Below are positions 1 through 10,526 of a stretch of DNA of 64,000 nucleotides, piece after piece. Both the position numbers and the translations under genes were made by a program. Position 1 is the stretch's first letter. Each line of letters opens with the position of its first letter. Source of the stretch: Caulobacter sp. SLTY (GTDB lineage: Bacteria > Pseudomonadota > Alphaproteobacteria > Caulobacterales > Caulobacteraceae); the NCBI RefSeq assembly GCF_009905535.1, contig NZ_JAAALA010000022.1, positions 1 to 64,000 of the forward strand. The letters are read 5' to 3'. Under the pieces are notes generated by a model. That model worked only from the letters and a program-made list of their open reading frames with translations, searched no databases and was not told the origin of the DNA.

Positions 1-1164
1 GACGACACCTATGTCGTGGACGACCTCGGCGATGCGATCACCGAACTGGGTGGGGAGGGCGTGGACCGGGTCCGGGCCGGCATCAGCTACACCCTTGGGG
101 TGGAGCTGGAAAACCTGGTGCTGACCGGCACGGGCAACATCAACGGCACGGGCAACGGCGCGGCCAACCAGATCGAAGGCAACAGCGGAAACAACATCCT
201 GTCGGGCGGCGGGGGCAACGATGTCATTCGCGGCAACGCCGGCCTCGATGGCCTGAACGGCGAGGACGGCAGCGACCAACTGCTGGGCGGGGAAGGAAAC
301 GACGAGCTCTATGGCGGAGACGCCAGCGACATCCTGTCGGGCGGCGCGGACGACGATACCCTCTACGGCGGGGCTGGCGTCGACACCCTCGACGGCGGGA
401 CCGGGACGGACGTCCTCTACGGTGAAGCAGGCAACGACCAGCTGCAGGGCGGCGACGGAAACGACCAGCTTTACGGCGGGGCCGATAACGATGTGCTGCG
501 CGGCGGGTCGGGCGCCGACACCCTGACCGGCGGTCTGGGGGACGACACCTATGTGGTCGACGACCACAGCGACTCTCTGGTCGAGGCGGCCGGCGAGGGC
601 AGCGATATCGTCAAGGCGACGGTCTCCTGGACCTTGGTGGCCAATCTCGAACGGCTGATCCTCGAGGGCTCCGCAGACATCAACGGGACCGGCAATGGCG
701 AGGCCAACCAAATCACTGGCAACGTCGGGGCGAACGTTCTCGACGGCGGCGCGGGCGCGGACATCCTGAACGGCGGCCTCGGCGCCGACACCCTGATCGG
801 CGGCCTCGGCGGCGACACCCTGATCGGCGGCGGCGGAAACGACATCTTCCTGGTCCGCCAGGAGTCGGTGTTCACAAGCGGCAACCCCGGCGGTCGCGTC
901 ATCGAGACCGACACCATCAGCGACTACGTCATCGGCCAGGACGAACTCGACGTCCTCGACATCGACGCCAACTCCGTCGGCGGAACCGCCAACGACGCCT
1001 TCAGCATCGTCGGCGCCTTCAACGGCAATGCCGGCCAGATGACGCTGACCTTCGCTGGCGGGATCACCACCGTCCTGCTGGATGTCGATGGCGATGCGAC
1101 CGCCGACTATCGCCTGCGGATCAACGGCGATGTGCGGGCCGATACGGGTGGCTGGGTGCTGTAG
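1..1164 (+). CDS. RTX calcium-binding repeat protein, C-terminal part (5' truncated by window)
   Basis: The reading frame is open from base 1, so the start lies left of the window; 387 residues are visible. They consist of glycine/aspartate-rich RTX nonapeptides (GGxGxDxLx type) alternating with a recurring module of the form DDTYVVDD, then a W/FTL segment, then NGTGN. The last ~105 residues (from about 283) are a non-repetitive tail starting near [15 protein letters not shown] and ending DVRADTGGWVL. RTX repeats bind calcium and fold outside the cell; the C-terminus normally carries the type I secretion signal (family knowledge). The next two genes have the same tail and RTX modules, so this is very probably a third FG-GAP/RTX paralogue whose propeller half is out of view. 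No T1SS genes are nearby. Confidence 0.85.
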   Translation, partial: DDTYVVDDLGDAITELGGEGVDRVRAGISYTLGVELENLVLTGTGNINGTGNGAANQIEGNSGNNILSGGGGNDVIRGNAGLDGLNGEDGSDQLLGGEGNDELYGGDASDILSGGADDDTLYGGAGVDTLDGGTGTDVLYGEAGNDQLQGGDGNDQLYGGADNDVLRGGSGADTLTGGLGDDTYVVDDHSDSLVEAAGEGSDIVKATVSWTLVANLERLILEGSADINGTGNGEANQITGNVGANVLDGGAGADILNGGLGADTLIGGLGGDTLIGGGGNDIFLVRQESVFTSGNPGGRVIETDTISDYVIGQDELDVLDIDANSVGGTANDAFSIVGAFNGNAGQMTLTFAGGITTVLLDVDGDATADYRLRINGDVRADTGGWVL

Positions 1165-1536
1165 GCTCAGGCGCAGACCCAAACACGGCCCACCGGCCGC
1201 ACCGTGAGCTTGGGCATCTCGCGGAAACCGAAAAGCATCCGATTTTTTACACTTGAATCCTGCGCAGCCCGAGCCCCCCGCAATAGGGCGACGCGAAAAA
1301 TCCCTCAGATTGGCTGCTTTCGAGGGTGAAATTCGCGCCCTGACGCTGCTTTTACCCATTGCGAGTTGTGCGCTTCAGCAGTGTTCGATTGGCGCGAACA
1401 CGTACCGATTACTACAGTTTTCATCCCTTTCCGGTCTCGGCAGGTTCCTGCGACCGAACCGCGCGCCTGACCGCGCGCCCGCGGCGCATCGCGATGGGCC
1501 CCCGCGACGTCGAAGACTGAACAAGGGACAGACCGA
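1165..1536. other. 372-bp intergenic region between RTX genes 1 and 2
   Basis: I see no convincing gene here: reading frames crossing it have no family signature or good ribosome-binding site. A T6 run lies near 1239-1245 without a strong preceding stem. The promoter of the downstream gene probably lies here because the next gap (RTX 2 to RTX 3) is only 47 bp, but I cannot point to a confident -35/-10 pair. An AAGGGA ribosome-binding site for the next gene sits just before 1537. Confidence 0.5.
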
Positions 1537-4383
1537 ATGCCGTTTTCCGCAACGTTCAACATCAGTGCCCTCAATGGAACCAACGGCTTCAGCATCAGCG
1601 GCTTCAACTCCGGTCATCGCGTCGGCTGGTCGGTCGCCTCGGCCGGAGACGTCAATGGCGATGGCATCGACGACCTGATCATCGGGGCTCGTATCGCGAC
1701 TCCGTACGGCAACAACCCCGGCGCCAGCTATGTGGTGTTCGGCAGCAATGCCGGGTTTGCGGCGAACCTCAACCTGTCGAGCTTGAACGGAACAAACGGC
1801 TTTCGCATTCCCGGCGCCGCGTTAGGGGATCAGAACGCCGTGTCAGTCGCGTCGGCGGGCGATATCAATGGCGACGGATTCGACGACCTGATCATCGGAG
1901 CCCCAGGCTTCGACCCCGGCGGGATGTACAATGCCGGCGCCGGCTATGTGGTCTTCGGCAAGGCCACCGGGTTCGCCGCCGATTTCAACCTGTCGAGTTT
2001 GAACGGCGCCAACGGCTTCCGGATCAACGGCTTCCTGCACGATGACCAGGTCGGCTGGTCGGTCGCCTCGGCCGGCGACATCAATGGCGATGGCATCGAT
2101 GATCTGATCATCGGGGCCCCCCTGGCCGACGTCGCCTGGAATTCCGGCGCCAGCTATGTGGTGTTTGGCCGCTCTGCCGGGTTCACGGCCGAAATCAACC
2201 TGTCGCAGCTGAACGGAAGCAACGGGTTCCGGGTTTTTTCGCCTGCTGAACACGACCGCTTGGGGAATTCCGTCGCATCGGCGGGCGACGTCAACGGAGA
2301 CGGTATCGGCGACCTGATCATCGGCTCCTGGTATGCTGACCCGAACGGCGCCAATTCCGGCGCCAGCTATGTCGTGTTCGGCAAGTCGACGCCGTTTGCG
2401 AGCAATCTGAGTCCTCAGGGCCTGAACGGAGCCAACGGCTTCCGGATCAGCGGCGCCGCGGCGGGTGACCGAAGCGGCTATTCGGTCGCCTCGGCCGGAG
2501 ATATCAACGGGGATGGCATCGATGACATGATCATCGGCGCCCGGTTTGCTGACGCGAACGGCGCCGATGCCGGCGCCGCCTACGTGGTGTTCGGCCGCGC
2601 TATCTTCGCCGCCAATCTCGACCTTTCAGCTCTGAACGGAACAAGCGGTTTCCGAATCCGCGGACCCTTTAGCTACGCAGGCGCCGGCGCGTCAGTCGCG
2701 GCGGCAGGCGACGTCAATGGCGATGGCTTCGACGATGTGATCATCGCGACTCGTGCCAGCGGCAACTATATCGTGTTCGGCAAAAGCTCGGCGTTCGCAG
2801 CTGACCTGAATCTATCGACCTGGGACGGAACCAACGGGGTCCGTCTCGCCGTGAGCAGCTATAGCCGCTCAGTCGCCGCGGCCGGCGACATCAACGGCGA
2901 CGGTATCGATGACGTGGTCATCGGGAACCCCTATGCCGCTTCGACCGGCGGCGCCTACGTCGTCTTCGGCCAGCTGTCGTCGATCACCCAGCCCGGCACG
3001 GGCGGGGCCGACACCTACGCCGGCGGCGACTTCAACGACACCCTCAGCGGGGCCGGTGGGGACGACATCCTGAACGGGGGCCTGGGCGCCGATGTGCTGG
3101 ATGGCGGCGATGGGGCGGACCAGGTGTTCGGCGGCGGCGGCGCGGACGACCTGGTCGGCGGAGCGGGTGGCGACCTGCTCGATGGCGGGGCCGGGGCGGA
3201 CGAGATGGCCGGGGGGACCGGCAACGACACCTATGTGGTCGACGATCTGGGCGATGCAATCACCGAGCTGGGCGGCGAGGGGACCGACCGGGTCAAGGCC
3301 GGCGTGACCTTCACCCTGACCGCCGAGCTCGAAAACCTTCAGCTCACCGGGACCGGCAACATCAACGGCACGGGCAACAGCCTGGCCAACCAGATCGACG
3401 GCAACAGCGGTAACAACACCCTCAACGGCGGCGGCGGCAACGACATCATCCGCGGCAATGCCGGGACTGACGGCCTGAACGGGGACGACGGCGCCGACCA
3501 GCTGCTGGGCGGGGATGGGAACGACACCCTCTACGGCGGCGACCTGAACGACGTCCTGCAGGGCAACGCCGACAACGACACCCTGTACGGCGGGGCCGGC
3601 CTCGATAACCTCGATGGCGGCGCGGGGACCGACATCCTCCACGGCGAGGCGGGCGCCGACCAGATGCAGGGCGGCGATGGGAACGACCAGCTGTTCGGCG
3701 GCGAGGGCAATGACATCCTGCGCGGCGGGACGGGGACCGACACCCTGACCGGTGGCATCGGGGACGACACCTACTATGTCGACGACCTCGACACCCTGGT
3801 GGAGCTGTCCGGCGAGGGGACCGACATCGTACGGGCTTCCATCGACTGGACTTTGGGCGCCCATCTGGATCGGCTGATCCTGGAAGGCTCGGGCGACCTC
3901 AACGGCACGGGCAACGAACTGGCGAATGTGATCGTCGGCAACGCCGGGGCCAACATCCTCGACGGCGGGGCCGGGGTGGACAACATCAACGGCGGCCTGG
4001 GCGCCGACACCCTCATCGGCGGGACCGGCGGCGACATCCTGTCGGGCGGCGGCGGGGCCGATGTCTTCGTCGTCCGCCAGGAGTCGGTGTTCACCAGCGC
4101 CAACCCGGGCGGCCGGACCATCGAGACCGACACGGTCAGCGACTATGCGATCGGCGAGGACGAGCTGAGCTTCCTCGACATCGACGCCAACGCCCTCGGC
4201 GGGACCGCCAACGACGCCTTCACCATCGTCAGCGCCTTCGACGGAAACGCCGGCCAGATGACGCTGACCTTCGCCGGCGGCGTGACCACGATCTCGCTCG
4301 ATGTCGATGGCGACCGGAACGCCGACTACCGCCTGCGGATCAACGGCGACGTGCGGGCCGATACGGCCGACTGGGTCCTCTAG
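1537..4383 (+). CDS. FG-GAP (integrin-like) propeller plus RTX calcium-binding protein
   Basis: 948 residues. Residues ~1-485 contain seven FG-GAP repeats, each with a calcium-loop core such as [14 protein letters not shown] and a following SYVVFG strand, the number expected for one seven-bladed beta-propeller. Residues ~487-840 are RTX nonapeptides interrupted by TYVVDD...NGTGN modules. Residues ~845-948 are the tail shared with both neighbours, ending [11 protein letters not shown]. There is no N-terminal signal peptide, consistent with type I export through a C-terminal signal (inference). The ATG at 1537 follows AAGGGA. A likely role is a secreted or surface adhesin or matrix protein; the exact function is unknown. 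Long open frames on the opposite strand are by-products of the GC-rich repeats. Confidence 0.88.
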   Translation: MPFSATFNISALNGTNGFSISGFNSGHRVGWSVASAGDVNGDGIDDLIIGARIATPYGNNPGASYVVFGSNAGFAANLNLSSLNGTNGFRIPGAALGDQNAVSVASAGDINGDGFDDLIIGAPGFDPGGMYNAGAGYVVFGKATGFAADFNLSSLNGANGFRINGFLHDDQVGWSVASAGDINGDGIDDLIIGAPLADVAWNSGASYVVFGRSAGFTAEINLSQLNGSNGFRVFSPAEHDRLGNSVASAGDVNGDGIGDLIIGSWYADPNGANSGASYVVFGKSTPFASNLSPQGLNGANGFRISGAAAGDRSGYSVASAGDINGDGIDDMIIGARFADANGADAGAAYVVFGRAIFAANLDLSALNGTSGFRIRGPFSYAGAGASVAAAGDVNGDGFDDVIIATRASGNYIVFGKSSAFAADLNLSTWDGTNGVRLAVSSYSRSVAAAGDINGDGIDDVVIGNPYAASTGGAYVVFGQLSSITQPGTGGADTYAGGDFNDTLSGAGGDDILNGGLGADVLDGGDGADQVFGGGGADDLVGGAGGDLLDGGAGADEMAGGTGNDTYVVDDLGDAITELGGEGTDRVKAGVTFTLTAELENLQLTGTGNINGTGNSLANQIDGNSGNNTLNGGGGNDIIRGNAGTDGLNGDDGADQLLGGDGNDTLYGGDLNDVLQGNADNDTLYGGAGLDNLDGGAGTDILHGEAGADQMQGGDGNDQLFGGEGNDILRGGTGTDTLTGGIGDDTYYVDDLDTLVELSGEGTDIVRASIDWTLGAHLDRLILEGSGDLNGTGNELANVIVGNAGANILDGGAGVDNINGGLGADTLIGGTGGDILSGGGGADVFVVRQESVFTSANPGGRTIETDTVSDYAIGEDELSFLDIDANALGGTANDAFTIVSAFDGNAGQMTLTFAGGVTTISLDVDGDRNADYRLRINGDVRADTADWVL

Positions 4384-4430
4384 CCGGTCGCGACACCTCG
4401 GCCCTTCAGCGCTCATCAGAGATAGACCAG

Positions 4431-7400
4431 ATGCCCTTCGCCGCCACTTTCAACCTCAGCTCCATCGATGGAACCAACGGCGTGCGGCTCTACGCCGGCG
4501 CGGGTGACCTGGCCGGTCAGTCGGTGTCCGGTGTGGGCGACATCAATGGCGATGGCATCGCCGACTTCATCGTCGGGGCGCCGCGCGACACCCCCAGCGG
4601 CCCCTACTCCGGGTCGAGCTTCGTGGTGTTCGGCAACGCCGCCGGACTGCCGCACAACATCGACCTTGCCACCCTCGACGGAAGCAACGGCTTCCGACTG
4701 CAAGGCGGGGGCTTCTTCGACTATTCCGGCTATGCGGTGTCCTCGGCCGGCGACTTCAACGGTGACGGGTTCGACGACCTGGTCGTGGGGGCCCGGGGAC
4801 GATCCACCTCGGTTTACGCCAGCGGCGCGGTCTATGTCGTGTTCGGCAGCGGGTCCGGATTCCCCAACGCCCTCACGCTCTCGTCTCTGGGCGGATCGGC
4901 CGGCCTTGTCATCAACGGGTATGAGGTGATGGCGAAAACCGGCATCTCGGTATCCTCGGCCGGTGATGTCAACGGCGACGGCATCGACGACCTGATCATC
5001 GGCGCCAGCTACGCCGACGGCGCCGTCTCCGATGTGGGCGCGGCCTATGTGGTATTCGGCCAAACCACCGCCTTCATCGGCCCGTTGGATCTGGGCGGCC
5101 TGGATGGAACCAACGGCTTCAAGATCGCGGGCGTGCTGGCGCGTGAACAGACCGGATACTCGGTGTCATCGGCGGGCGACATCAATGGCGATGGTTTCGG
5201 CGACGTGATCGTCGGCGCCTGGCGGGCGGGCCAAAGCGGCGCCCAGTCCGGCTCGGCCTATGTGGTGTTCGGCTCAGACAGCGGATTCCCCGCCCTGATC
5301 AACGCCTCTGCGTTGTCTGGTTCGGCGGGCTTCAGGATCGATGGCGTCGACAGCTATGCCAATGCCGGGATCTCGGTCGCCTCTGTTGGCGACGTCAACG
5401 GAGACGGCATCGACGATGTGATGATCGGGGCCTCGGGCGAAGATTTTGTCGGCGCGGCCTATGTGGTGTTCGGCTCGACCACCGGTTTCCCGACCGATCT
5501 CGACCTCTCGAGCATTGACGGCACGAACGGCTTCAAGCTCACCGGCGTCGCGGGCCAGTCCGCCGCCGGCTTCAGGGTCGCCTCGGCAGGCGACGTCAAT
5601 GGCGACGGCCGGGGCGATCTGGTCCTGACCTCGCCCTACTTCAACGACAGCCGAGGCGCGGCCTTCGTCCTGTATGGGAACGACGCGGGCTTTGGCGCCG
5701 TCATCAATCTGGCGGCCCTGAACGGGACCAACGGTTTCAGGATCGAAGGCGGTCTGACCTCCGGTCATGCGGGTTGGTCCGTCGCGGGTGCGGGCGACGT
5801 CAACGGAGACGGGATCGACGATCTGGTCGTCGGCGCGCCCTTCGCCGCCGCCAATGGCTCCTCGTCCGGCGCCGCTTATGTCATTTACGGCCAGCAGGCG
5901 CCCGTCCCGATCGTCCTCCCCGGCACGGGCGGGGACGATGACCAGCTGGGCGGCGACGCCGCCGACACGCTCAGCGGCGGGGGCGGCAACGACATCCTCA
6001 ACGGCGGCCTGGGCGCTGACCGGCTGATCGGCGGGACGGGCGACGACACCTACTATGTCGATAACGCGGGCGACGTCACCGACGAGACGGGCGGCGATGG
6101 GGTGGATCTGGTCTATTCGACCGTCAACTGGACCCTCGCGGCGGGCTTCGAGAACCTCACCCTGACGGGCAGCGCCGCCATCGACGGCGCGGGCAACAGC
6201 CAGGCCAATATCCTCACCGGCAATGACGGCGCCAACACCCTGGACGGCGGGGATGGCGCCGACAGGCTCTACGGCGGGCTGGGCGCGGACGACCTGGTCG
6301 GCGGTGCCGGCGGCGACCTGCTGGACGGCGGTGTGGGCGCGGACCAGATGGCCGGTGGTACGGGCGACGACACCTATGTGGTGGACGATGAGAACGACAC
6401 CGTCACCGAGGCGGCGGGCCAGGGCTCCGAGCGGGTGCGGGCCAGCGTCAGCTTCACGCTCAGCGCCAATGTCGAGAACCTGCAGCTGACCGGGTCCGGC
6501 AGCATCAACGGCACGGGCAACGGCGAGGCCAACCAGATCGACGGCAACAGCGGCAACAATGTCCTAAGCGGCGGGGGCGGCAATGACCTCATCCGTGGCG
6601 GGCTGGGCGACGACGAGCTGTTCGGCGACGATGGCTCCGACCAGTTGCTCGGCGGCGACGGGACGGACATTCTCCACGGCGGCGCCGGCGTTGACATATT
6701 GCAGGGCAACGATGGCGGAGACCTGATCTATGGCGATGCCGGGACCGATAACCTCGACGGCGGGGCGGGTAATGACGTGCTGCAGGGGGGCGACGGCGCC
6801 GACCAGCTTCAGGGCGGCGACGGCGTCGATCAGCTCTATGGCTCGGCAGACAACGACATCCTACGCGGCGGGGCCGGAAACGACAGCCTCTACGGCGGAG
6901 CGGGCGACGACACCTATTACGTGGAGGACACCAGCGACACCCTGGTCGAGGCCCTGAACGAGGGGACGGCCGACACCGTCCGCGCCACCATCGACTGGAC
7001 CCTGGGCGATAACTTCGAGCGGCTGATCATCGAGGGCGCCGGGCACTGGACCGGCGTGGGCAATGCCCTGGGCAACACCATCACCGGTAACGCAGGCTGG
7101 AACTACCTGGAGGGCCGGGACGGCAATGACACCCTGAACGGCGGCCTGGGCAACGACCTCATCGCCGGCGGGTTGGGCTCCGACATCCTGATCGGCGGGG
7201 GCGGAGAGGACCGCTTCATCACCCGCCAGGAGTCGGTGTTCACCAGCAGCAATCCTCAGGGCCGCTTGATCGAGACGGACACCATCAGCGACTACGTCAT
7301 CGGCGAGGACATCGTGGACCTGTCCGTTATCGACGCGAATGCCGTCGGCGGCGGGGTGAACGACGCCTTCACGATCGTCGGGGCCTTCGACGGCCAGGCC

Positions 7401-7532
7401 GGCCGGATGACCCTGACCTTCGCCGGCGGGATCACCACCCTCTCGCTCGATATCGACGGCGACCGGTCGGCCGACTATCGCCTGCGGATCAACGGCGACG
7501 TGCGGGCCGATACGGCCGACTGGGTCCTGTAG
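4431..7532 (+). CDS. FG-GAP (integrin-like) propeller plus RTX calcium-binding protein, paralogue
   Basis: 1033 residues with the same layout as the preceding gene. There are seven FG-GAP repeats in ~1-500 (cores such as [14 protein letters not shown] and [14 protein letters not shown]), then RTX/NGTGN modules ~501-925, then the common tail from ~931 ending [11 protein letters not shown]. The N-terminus ([17 protein letters not shown]) closely matches that of the upstream paralogue ([17 protein letters not shown]), so the genes arose by tandem duplication. The RTX part has an extra module compared with RTX 2. It starts 47 bp after the previous stop and may be co-transcribed. Like its neighbours it has no Sec signal and is presumably exported by a type I system encoded elsewhere. 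Confidence 0.88.
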   Translation: MPFAATFNLSSIDGTNGVRLYAGAGDLAGQSVSGVGDINGDGIADFIVGAPRDTPSGPYSGSSFVVFGNAAGLPHNIDLATLDGSNGFRLQGGGFFDYSGYAVSSAGDFNGDGFDDLVVGARGRSTSVYASGAVYVVFGSGSGFPNALTLSSLGGSAGLVINGYEVMAKTGISVSSAGDVNGDGIDDLIIGASYADGAVSDVGAAYVVFGQTTAFIGPLDLGGLDGTNGFKIAGVLAREQTGYSVSSAGDINGDGFGDVIVGAWRAGQSGAQSGSAYVVFGSDSGFPALINASALSGSAGFRIDGVDSYANAGISVASVGDVNGDGIDDVMIGASGEDFVGAAYVVFGSTTGFPTDLDLSSIDGTNGFKLTGVAGQSAAGFRVASAGDVNGDGRGDLVLTSPYFNDSRGAAFVLYGNDAGFGAVINLAALNGTNGFRIEGGLTSGHAGWSVAGAGDVNGDGIDDLVVGAPFAAANGSSSGAAYVIYGQQAPVPIVLPGTGGDDDQLGGDAADTLSGGGGNDILNGGLGADRLIGGTGDDTYYVDNAGDVTDETGGDGVDLVYSTVNWTLAAGFENLTLTGSAAIDGAGNSQANILTGNDGANTLDGGDGADRLYGGLGADDLVGGAGGDLLDGGVGADQMAGGTGDDTYVVDDENDTVTEAAGQGSERVRASVSFTLSANVENLQLTGSGSINGTGNGEANQIDGNSGNNVLSGGGGNDLIRGGLGDDELFGDDGSDQLLGGDGTDILHGGAGVDILQGNDGGDLIYGDAGTDNLDGGAGNDVLQGGDGADQLQGGDGVDQLYGSADNDILRGGAGNDSLYGGAGDDTYYVEDTSDTLVEALNEGTADTVRATIDWTLGDNFERLIIEGAGHWTGVGNALGNTITGNAGWNYLEGRDGNDTLNGGLGNDLIAGGLGSDILIGGGGEDRFITRQESVFTSSNPQGRLIETDTISDYVIGEDIVDLSVIDANAVGGGVNDAFTIVGAFDGQAGRMTLTFAGGITTLSLDIDGDRSADYRLRINGDVRADTADWVL

Positions 7533-7610
7533 GACACAGCACGCGATCGCCTTCGGGACCATGCAACCAAAGCCGGGCTCCTTGCGCTGTTGAGGCGAAG
7601 GAGCCCGGAT

Positions 7611-8099
7611 ATGAAATCGTTGTTCTACGGCATCGGCGTCGCCACCCTTTCCGGGATCATGCTCGGCGGCGCCCTGCGGCCCGAGATCATGTTGGACCGG
7701 ATCGGCGGTCCCCAGATCGCGCTCGGCGACAGCGGCCGGGCCGCCTATGGCGATTTCGACGGCGGCACGACCCACTATCCGAACGGGACGCCGGACTATG
7801 TGATCGGCACCGACAACCTCTATGCCCAGGTCGATTACGCGACGGCGCCGGAAACCTATTACGCGCAAGCCGACTGGGGCGGCGTCTCGGCGGACCTGCC
7901 GGCCATCGAACCGGCCAGCTATACGCCCGAGCCGACGCCGACCCCCACCTATGACGCGGTGGTCCACTATCCCAGCCAGGGTGGCGGCATCCTGGCTGGT
8001 CTCGACGCGGCTCCGGCCGACCTCGGCCCCGAGGTGATCGAGCCGGCCGATGCGCCGCCGGCGGCGATGGCCGCCTTCGAGGGCGAGATGGGCGGATAA
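7611..8099 (+). CDS. Exported or membrane-anchored hypothetical protein
   Basis: 162 residues, no family recognised. The chosen ATG is preceded by GAAGGAG at the right distance; a start 21 bases earlier is possible but has no such site. The N-terminus has one hydrophobic segment (about residues 5-24, GIGVATLSGIMLGGALRP) that could be a signal anchor or signal peptide. The remainder is rich in Ala, Pro, Tyr and Asp, with Pro/Thr stretches near 105-120, and looks largely unstructured. It follows the RTX genes by 78 bp, but nothing links it to them functionally. Confidence 0.6.
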   Translation: MKSLFYGIGVATLSGIMLGGALRPEIMLDRIGGPQIALGDSGRAAYGDFDGGTTHYPNGTPDYVIGTDNLYAQVDYATAPETYYAQADWGGVSADLPAIEPASYTPEPTPTPTYDAVVHYPSQGGGILAGLDAAPADLGPEVIEPADAPPAAMAAFEGEMGG

Positions 8100-8195
8100 T
8101 TTTACCCGGGTGAAATTGCTGGGCCCTCTGCCACCAGATAGCGTTGCCCACAGACAGCGTTGCCAAGGCGGGCGTTCCCGCCTAACCCGCCCGGC

Positions 8196-9071
8196 ATGAC
8201 TGAGATTACCGACGACGCCGTCCAGATTATCGCCCGCGGCCCGCGCGCAGCCGCCGAGGCCGCCGCCGCGGCGATGGACGCCAACCCCCTGCTGGAGGGG
8301 GCGACCTATTCCATCCTGGAGGAGGACGAGGATCGCGGCGTCTGGCGCATCGACGCCTTCCCGGTGACCCTGGAAGAAGCCGACGAGATCCGAGCGGTGC
8401 TGGCCGGCTGGGCCGAGCTGACCGTGGTCACCGAGGACCTGGCCGACGCCGACTGGCTGGCCATGTCGCTGTCGGGACTGCCGCCGGTGCGGGAGGGGCG
8501 GTTCTTCGTCTTCGGGCTGCACGACAAGGGGTTGGCGCCGCCGAACGCGGTGCAACTGCGCATCGAGGCCGGCGCCGCCTTCGGCACCGGGCATCACGGC
8601 ACGACGGCCGGCTGTTTGCGGGTGTTTCATGACCTGTTGAAGGGCCGGCGGTTCGCCAAGGTGCTGGATGTCGGGGCCGGCACCGGGGTGCTGGCCATCG
8701 CGGCGGCGCGCACCGGCTCGAAGCTGGCGGTCGGCACCGATATCGACCAGCCGTCCGTGCGCATCGCCGGCGAGAACGCGGCCGTCAACCAGGCCAAGGC
8801 CCGGTTCGTGCACGCCTCTGGCCTCGGCCATCGGCGGGTGGCGGCCACAGCCCCCTACGATCTGGTGTTCGCCAACATCCTGGCTCCGCCGCTGGTTTCC
8901 CTGGCGCAGGATATCCGGACGGCGTTGAGGCCCGGCGGCATCGCCATCCTGTCCGGGCTGCTGCGCACCCAGGAGCGGCGGGTGCGGGCGGCCTATCTGG
9001 CGCGCGGCTTTCGGCTGAAGCGCCGGCTGCACCGTGACGCCTGGGCCACCCTGGTCCTCGAAAAGGGCTGA
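8196..9071 (+). CDS. prmA: Ribosomal protein L11 methyltransferase
   Basis: 291 residues, normal length for PrmA, which uses S-adenosylmethionine to trimethylate ribosomal protein L11 in the cytosol. Visible are the substrate-loop motif [12 protein letters not shown] (about 126-137), the SAM-binding motif LDVGAGTG (157-164) and the FANILAPPL catalytic region typical of the family. The start at MTEITDDAV is preferred over an in-frame ATG 36 bases upstream, which would add an atypical proline-rich leader. It is followed by a hairpin and is probably monocistronic. Confidence 0.92.
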   Translation: MTEITDDAVQIIARGPRAAAEAAAAAMDANPLLEGATYSILEEDEDRGVWRIDAFPVTLEEADEIRAVLAGWAELTVVTEDLADADWLAMSLSGLPPVREGRFFVFGLHDKGLAPPNAVQLRIEAGAAFGTGHHGTTAGCLRVFHDLLKGRRFAKVLDVGAGTGVLAIAAARTGSKLAVGTDIDQPSVRIAGENAAVNQAKARFVHASGLGHRRVAATAPYDLVFANILAPPLVSLAQDIRTALRPGGIAILSGLLRTQERRVRAAYLARGFRLKRRLHRDAWATLVLEKG

Positions 9072-9093
9072 GGCCGGAACCGTCCTTCCGGCC
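9072..9093 (+). terminator. Hairpin after prmA
   Basis: An 8-bp perfect inverted repeat (GGCCGGAA / TTCCGGCC) with a 6-base loop begins at the prmA stop codon. The T-run after it is weak (CCTCGTTTAG), so termination may be inefficient. Confidence 0.45.
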
Positions 9094-9136
9094 CCTCGTT
9101 TAGCGCCCATCGGGGACGATGGAACGAGAGGCCGAC

Positions 9137-9616
9137 ATGACCTATCAGCCCGGCGAAACCCGCCACACCTTCGAGGAAACCCCTCGCCAGGCCATCCGCG
9201 AAGACATGCGGATCGAGGCCCGCCAGAGCAACAACACCGTCGCCTGGATCGTCGCCGCCGTGGTGGCGGTGGTGGCCATCATCGCGGTGGCCTTCATGGT
9301 CGGAACCGCCGGCCGCGAGGATGCGGTGACCTCCGAAGACCTGACCGCCGTGGCCGAACAGGCCCGCGCTCAGGGGCTGATCGAGGGCGCCCAGTCCGGC
9401 TACAATGCCGCCAGCGCCCAGGCCCAGGCCAGCTACAACACCGCCGCCAGCAACGCCCAGATCGCCGCCGACCGCGCGGCCGCCGAGGCGCGCGCCGCCG
9501 CGGCGGAGACCCGCGCGGCCACTGAGCGGGCGCGAGCGGAAGCGGCAGAATCGCTGAACGAGGCGGCTGACGCGGCCCCGGTCTCCGAAGCGGAAACCAG
9601 CCCCTACCCCCAGTAA
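9137..9616 (+). CDS. Single-pass membrane protein with alanine-rich helical domain
   Basis: 159 residues, not assigned to a named family. The N-terminal ~35 residues are polar, a transmembrane helix follows (about 36-62, VAWIVAAVVAVVAIIAVAFMV), and the remainder is an Ala/Glu/Arg-rich region (AAAETRAATERARAEAAES) with coiled-coil character, probably periplasmic. The ATG at 9137 has GAGAGG in front; the alternative ATG at 9119 has no well-spaced site. It may be a structural envelope protein; no function can be named. Confidence 0.6.
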   Translation: MTYQPGETRHTFEETPRQAIREDMRIEARQSNNTVAWIVAAVVAVVAIIAVAFMVGTAGREDAVTSEDLTAVAEQARAQGLIEGAQSGYNAASAQAQASYNTAASNAQIAADRAAAEARAAAAETRAATERARAEAAESLNEAADAAPVSEAETSPYPQ

Positions 9617-9617
9617 C

Positions 9618-10151
9618 CTAGACGATCTGCATCACCGTGCCGTCGAGCGCCATGAGGCCGATTTCGACCTCCATGTGCGGGTGCTTGGCGAGCACGGCGG
9701 AGCGCAGGGCGTAGAGCTGTTTCACATGGCTCTTCAGTTCGGTGTCGGCGTCCTTCACGGCCGCCTCACCGAGCAGCATCTTGTAGGCGCCGCAATCGCG
9801 GTGATCGAGCACGATGACCCGGTGCACCTGGTGCAGCTGCACCGCCAGGTCGATGTGGGTCATGAACCCTTCGGCCCAGTGCGGGAAGCGGTCGTTCAAG
9901 GCCCCCAGCGACGCGCCGGCCAGGATCACATGGTCGTATTTGTGGGTCAGGCCCCGCTTGTCCATGTAGTCGGTGATCTCATGGGTCAGGCGGTAGTCCA
10001 TGCAGGTCAGCAGCAGCGCCTCGCAATGGCCCCCCGCCAATGCCCGAGACGCCGGCAGCGCCGCGGCCATCATCCCCGCGACCCCGCCGGCCATTAGCGC
10101 CCGCCGCGACATCGCCGGCCAGCGGACAAGAGTGTTGCAGTCGCAGCCCAT
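9618..10151 (-). CDS. Carbonic-anhydrase-like protein with twin-arginine signal
   Basis: 177 residues. The beta-carbonic-anhydrase zinc and catalytic pattern is intact: Cys50-x-Asp52-x-Arg54 (TCMDYR) and His117-x-x-Cys120 (DHRDC). These enzymes hydrate CO2 to bicarbonate. The N-terminus SRRALMAGGVAGMMAAALP followed by ASRALA looks like a Tat signal, suggesting export of a folded metalloprotein, which is unusual for this family. The start at 10151 has a GGGGGAA site; MSRRALM (start 10112) is an alternative with a shorter n-region. It converges on the preceding gene with a one-base gap. Activity is inferred from residues only. Confidence 0.7.
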   Translation of the reverse strand: MGCDCNTLVRWPAMSRRALMAGGVAGMMAAALPASRALAGGHCEALLLTCMDYRLTHEITDYMDKRGLTHKYDHVILAGASLGALNDRFPHWAEGFMTHIDLAVQLHQVHRVIVLDHRDCGAYKMLLGEAAVKDADTELKSHVKQLYALRSAVLAKHPHMEVEIGLMALDGTVMQIV

Positions 10152-10255
10152 ACTTCCCCCGAAGTTGCTCGGGCGGAACCTGCCCTCGGCCGGGTTACCG
10201 ACGGGTTATCGCCCCGGTGCGGGGAGCCTACCGCGCGATTCGGTCGCAGCCGGGT

Positions 10256-10480
10256 TCAGGCCAGCAGGTCCGGGGTGAGCATGTTTTCGAGCTTCACGAT
10301 CTGGTCGCGCAGGACCAGCTTCTGCTTCTTCAGTCGGGCGATCTGCAGCTGGTCGGGCGTGGGCATGAGGCCGAGCGCCTCGACCGCGTCGCCGAGGTCC
10401 TGGTGGCGCTGGCGCAGCTCGACCAGCTTGCCGCGGATCTCCACGTTGGGCAGCGGGATCAGGTCGTGATCGTCAGCCAT
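10256..10480 (-). CDS. DUF465 (YdcH-type) small helical protein
   Basis: 74 residues. The C-terminal half (LQIARLKKQKLVLRDQIVKLENML) has the K/R-L-K-K-x-K-L-x-L-K/R-D-x-I pattern of the DUF465/YdcH family, small helical proteins of unknown function common in alphaproteobacteria. A second DUF465 gene lies at 11654 on the other strand. It lies 46 bp downstream of the TIGR02444 gene on the same strand and may be co-transcribed with it. Confidence 0.8.
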   Translation of the reverse strand: MADDHDLIPLPNVEIRGKLVELRQRHQDLGDAVEALGLMPTPDQLQIARLKKQKLVLRDQIVKLENMLTPDLLA

Positions 10481-10526
10481 TCACTGTCCCCAAGACACGA
10501 TCCTGAAAAATAGCAGGATCGCGGCG

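Noticed and set aside
2869..4416. 515-residue open frame antisense to RTX gene 2 (and other long minus-strand frames across 1-7500)
   Set aside because: Composition is Val/Gly/Asp/Ala repeats that mirror the RTX coding strand; no ribosome-binding site or family; typical by-product of GC-rich repeats.
6861..9110. 749-residue open frame on the minus strand spanning the end of RTX 3 and prmA
   Set aside because: Covers recognised genes on the plus strand in the opposite frame, has no motifs and no plausible start.
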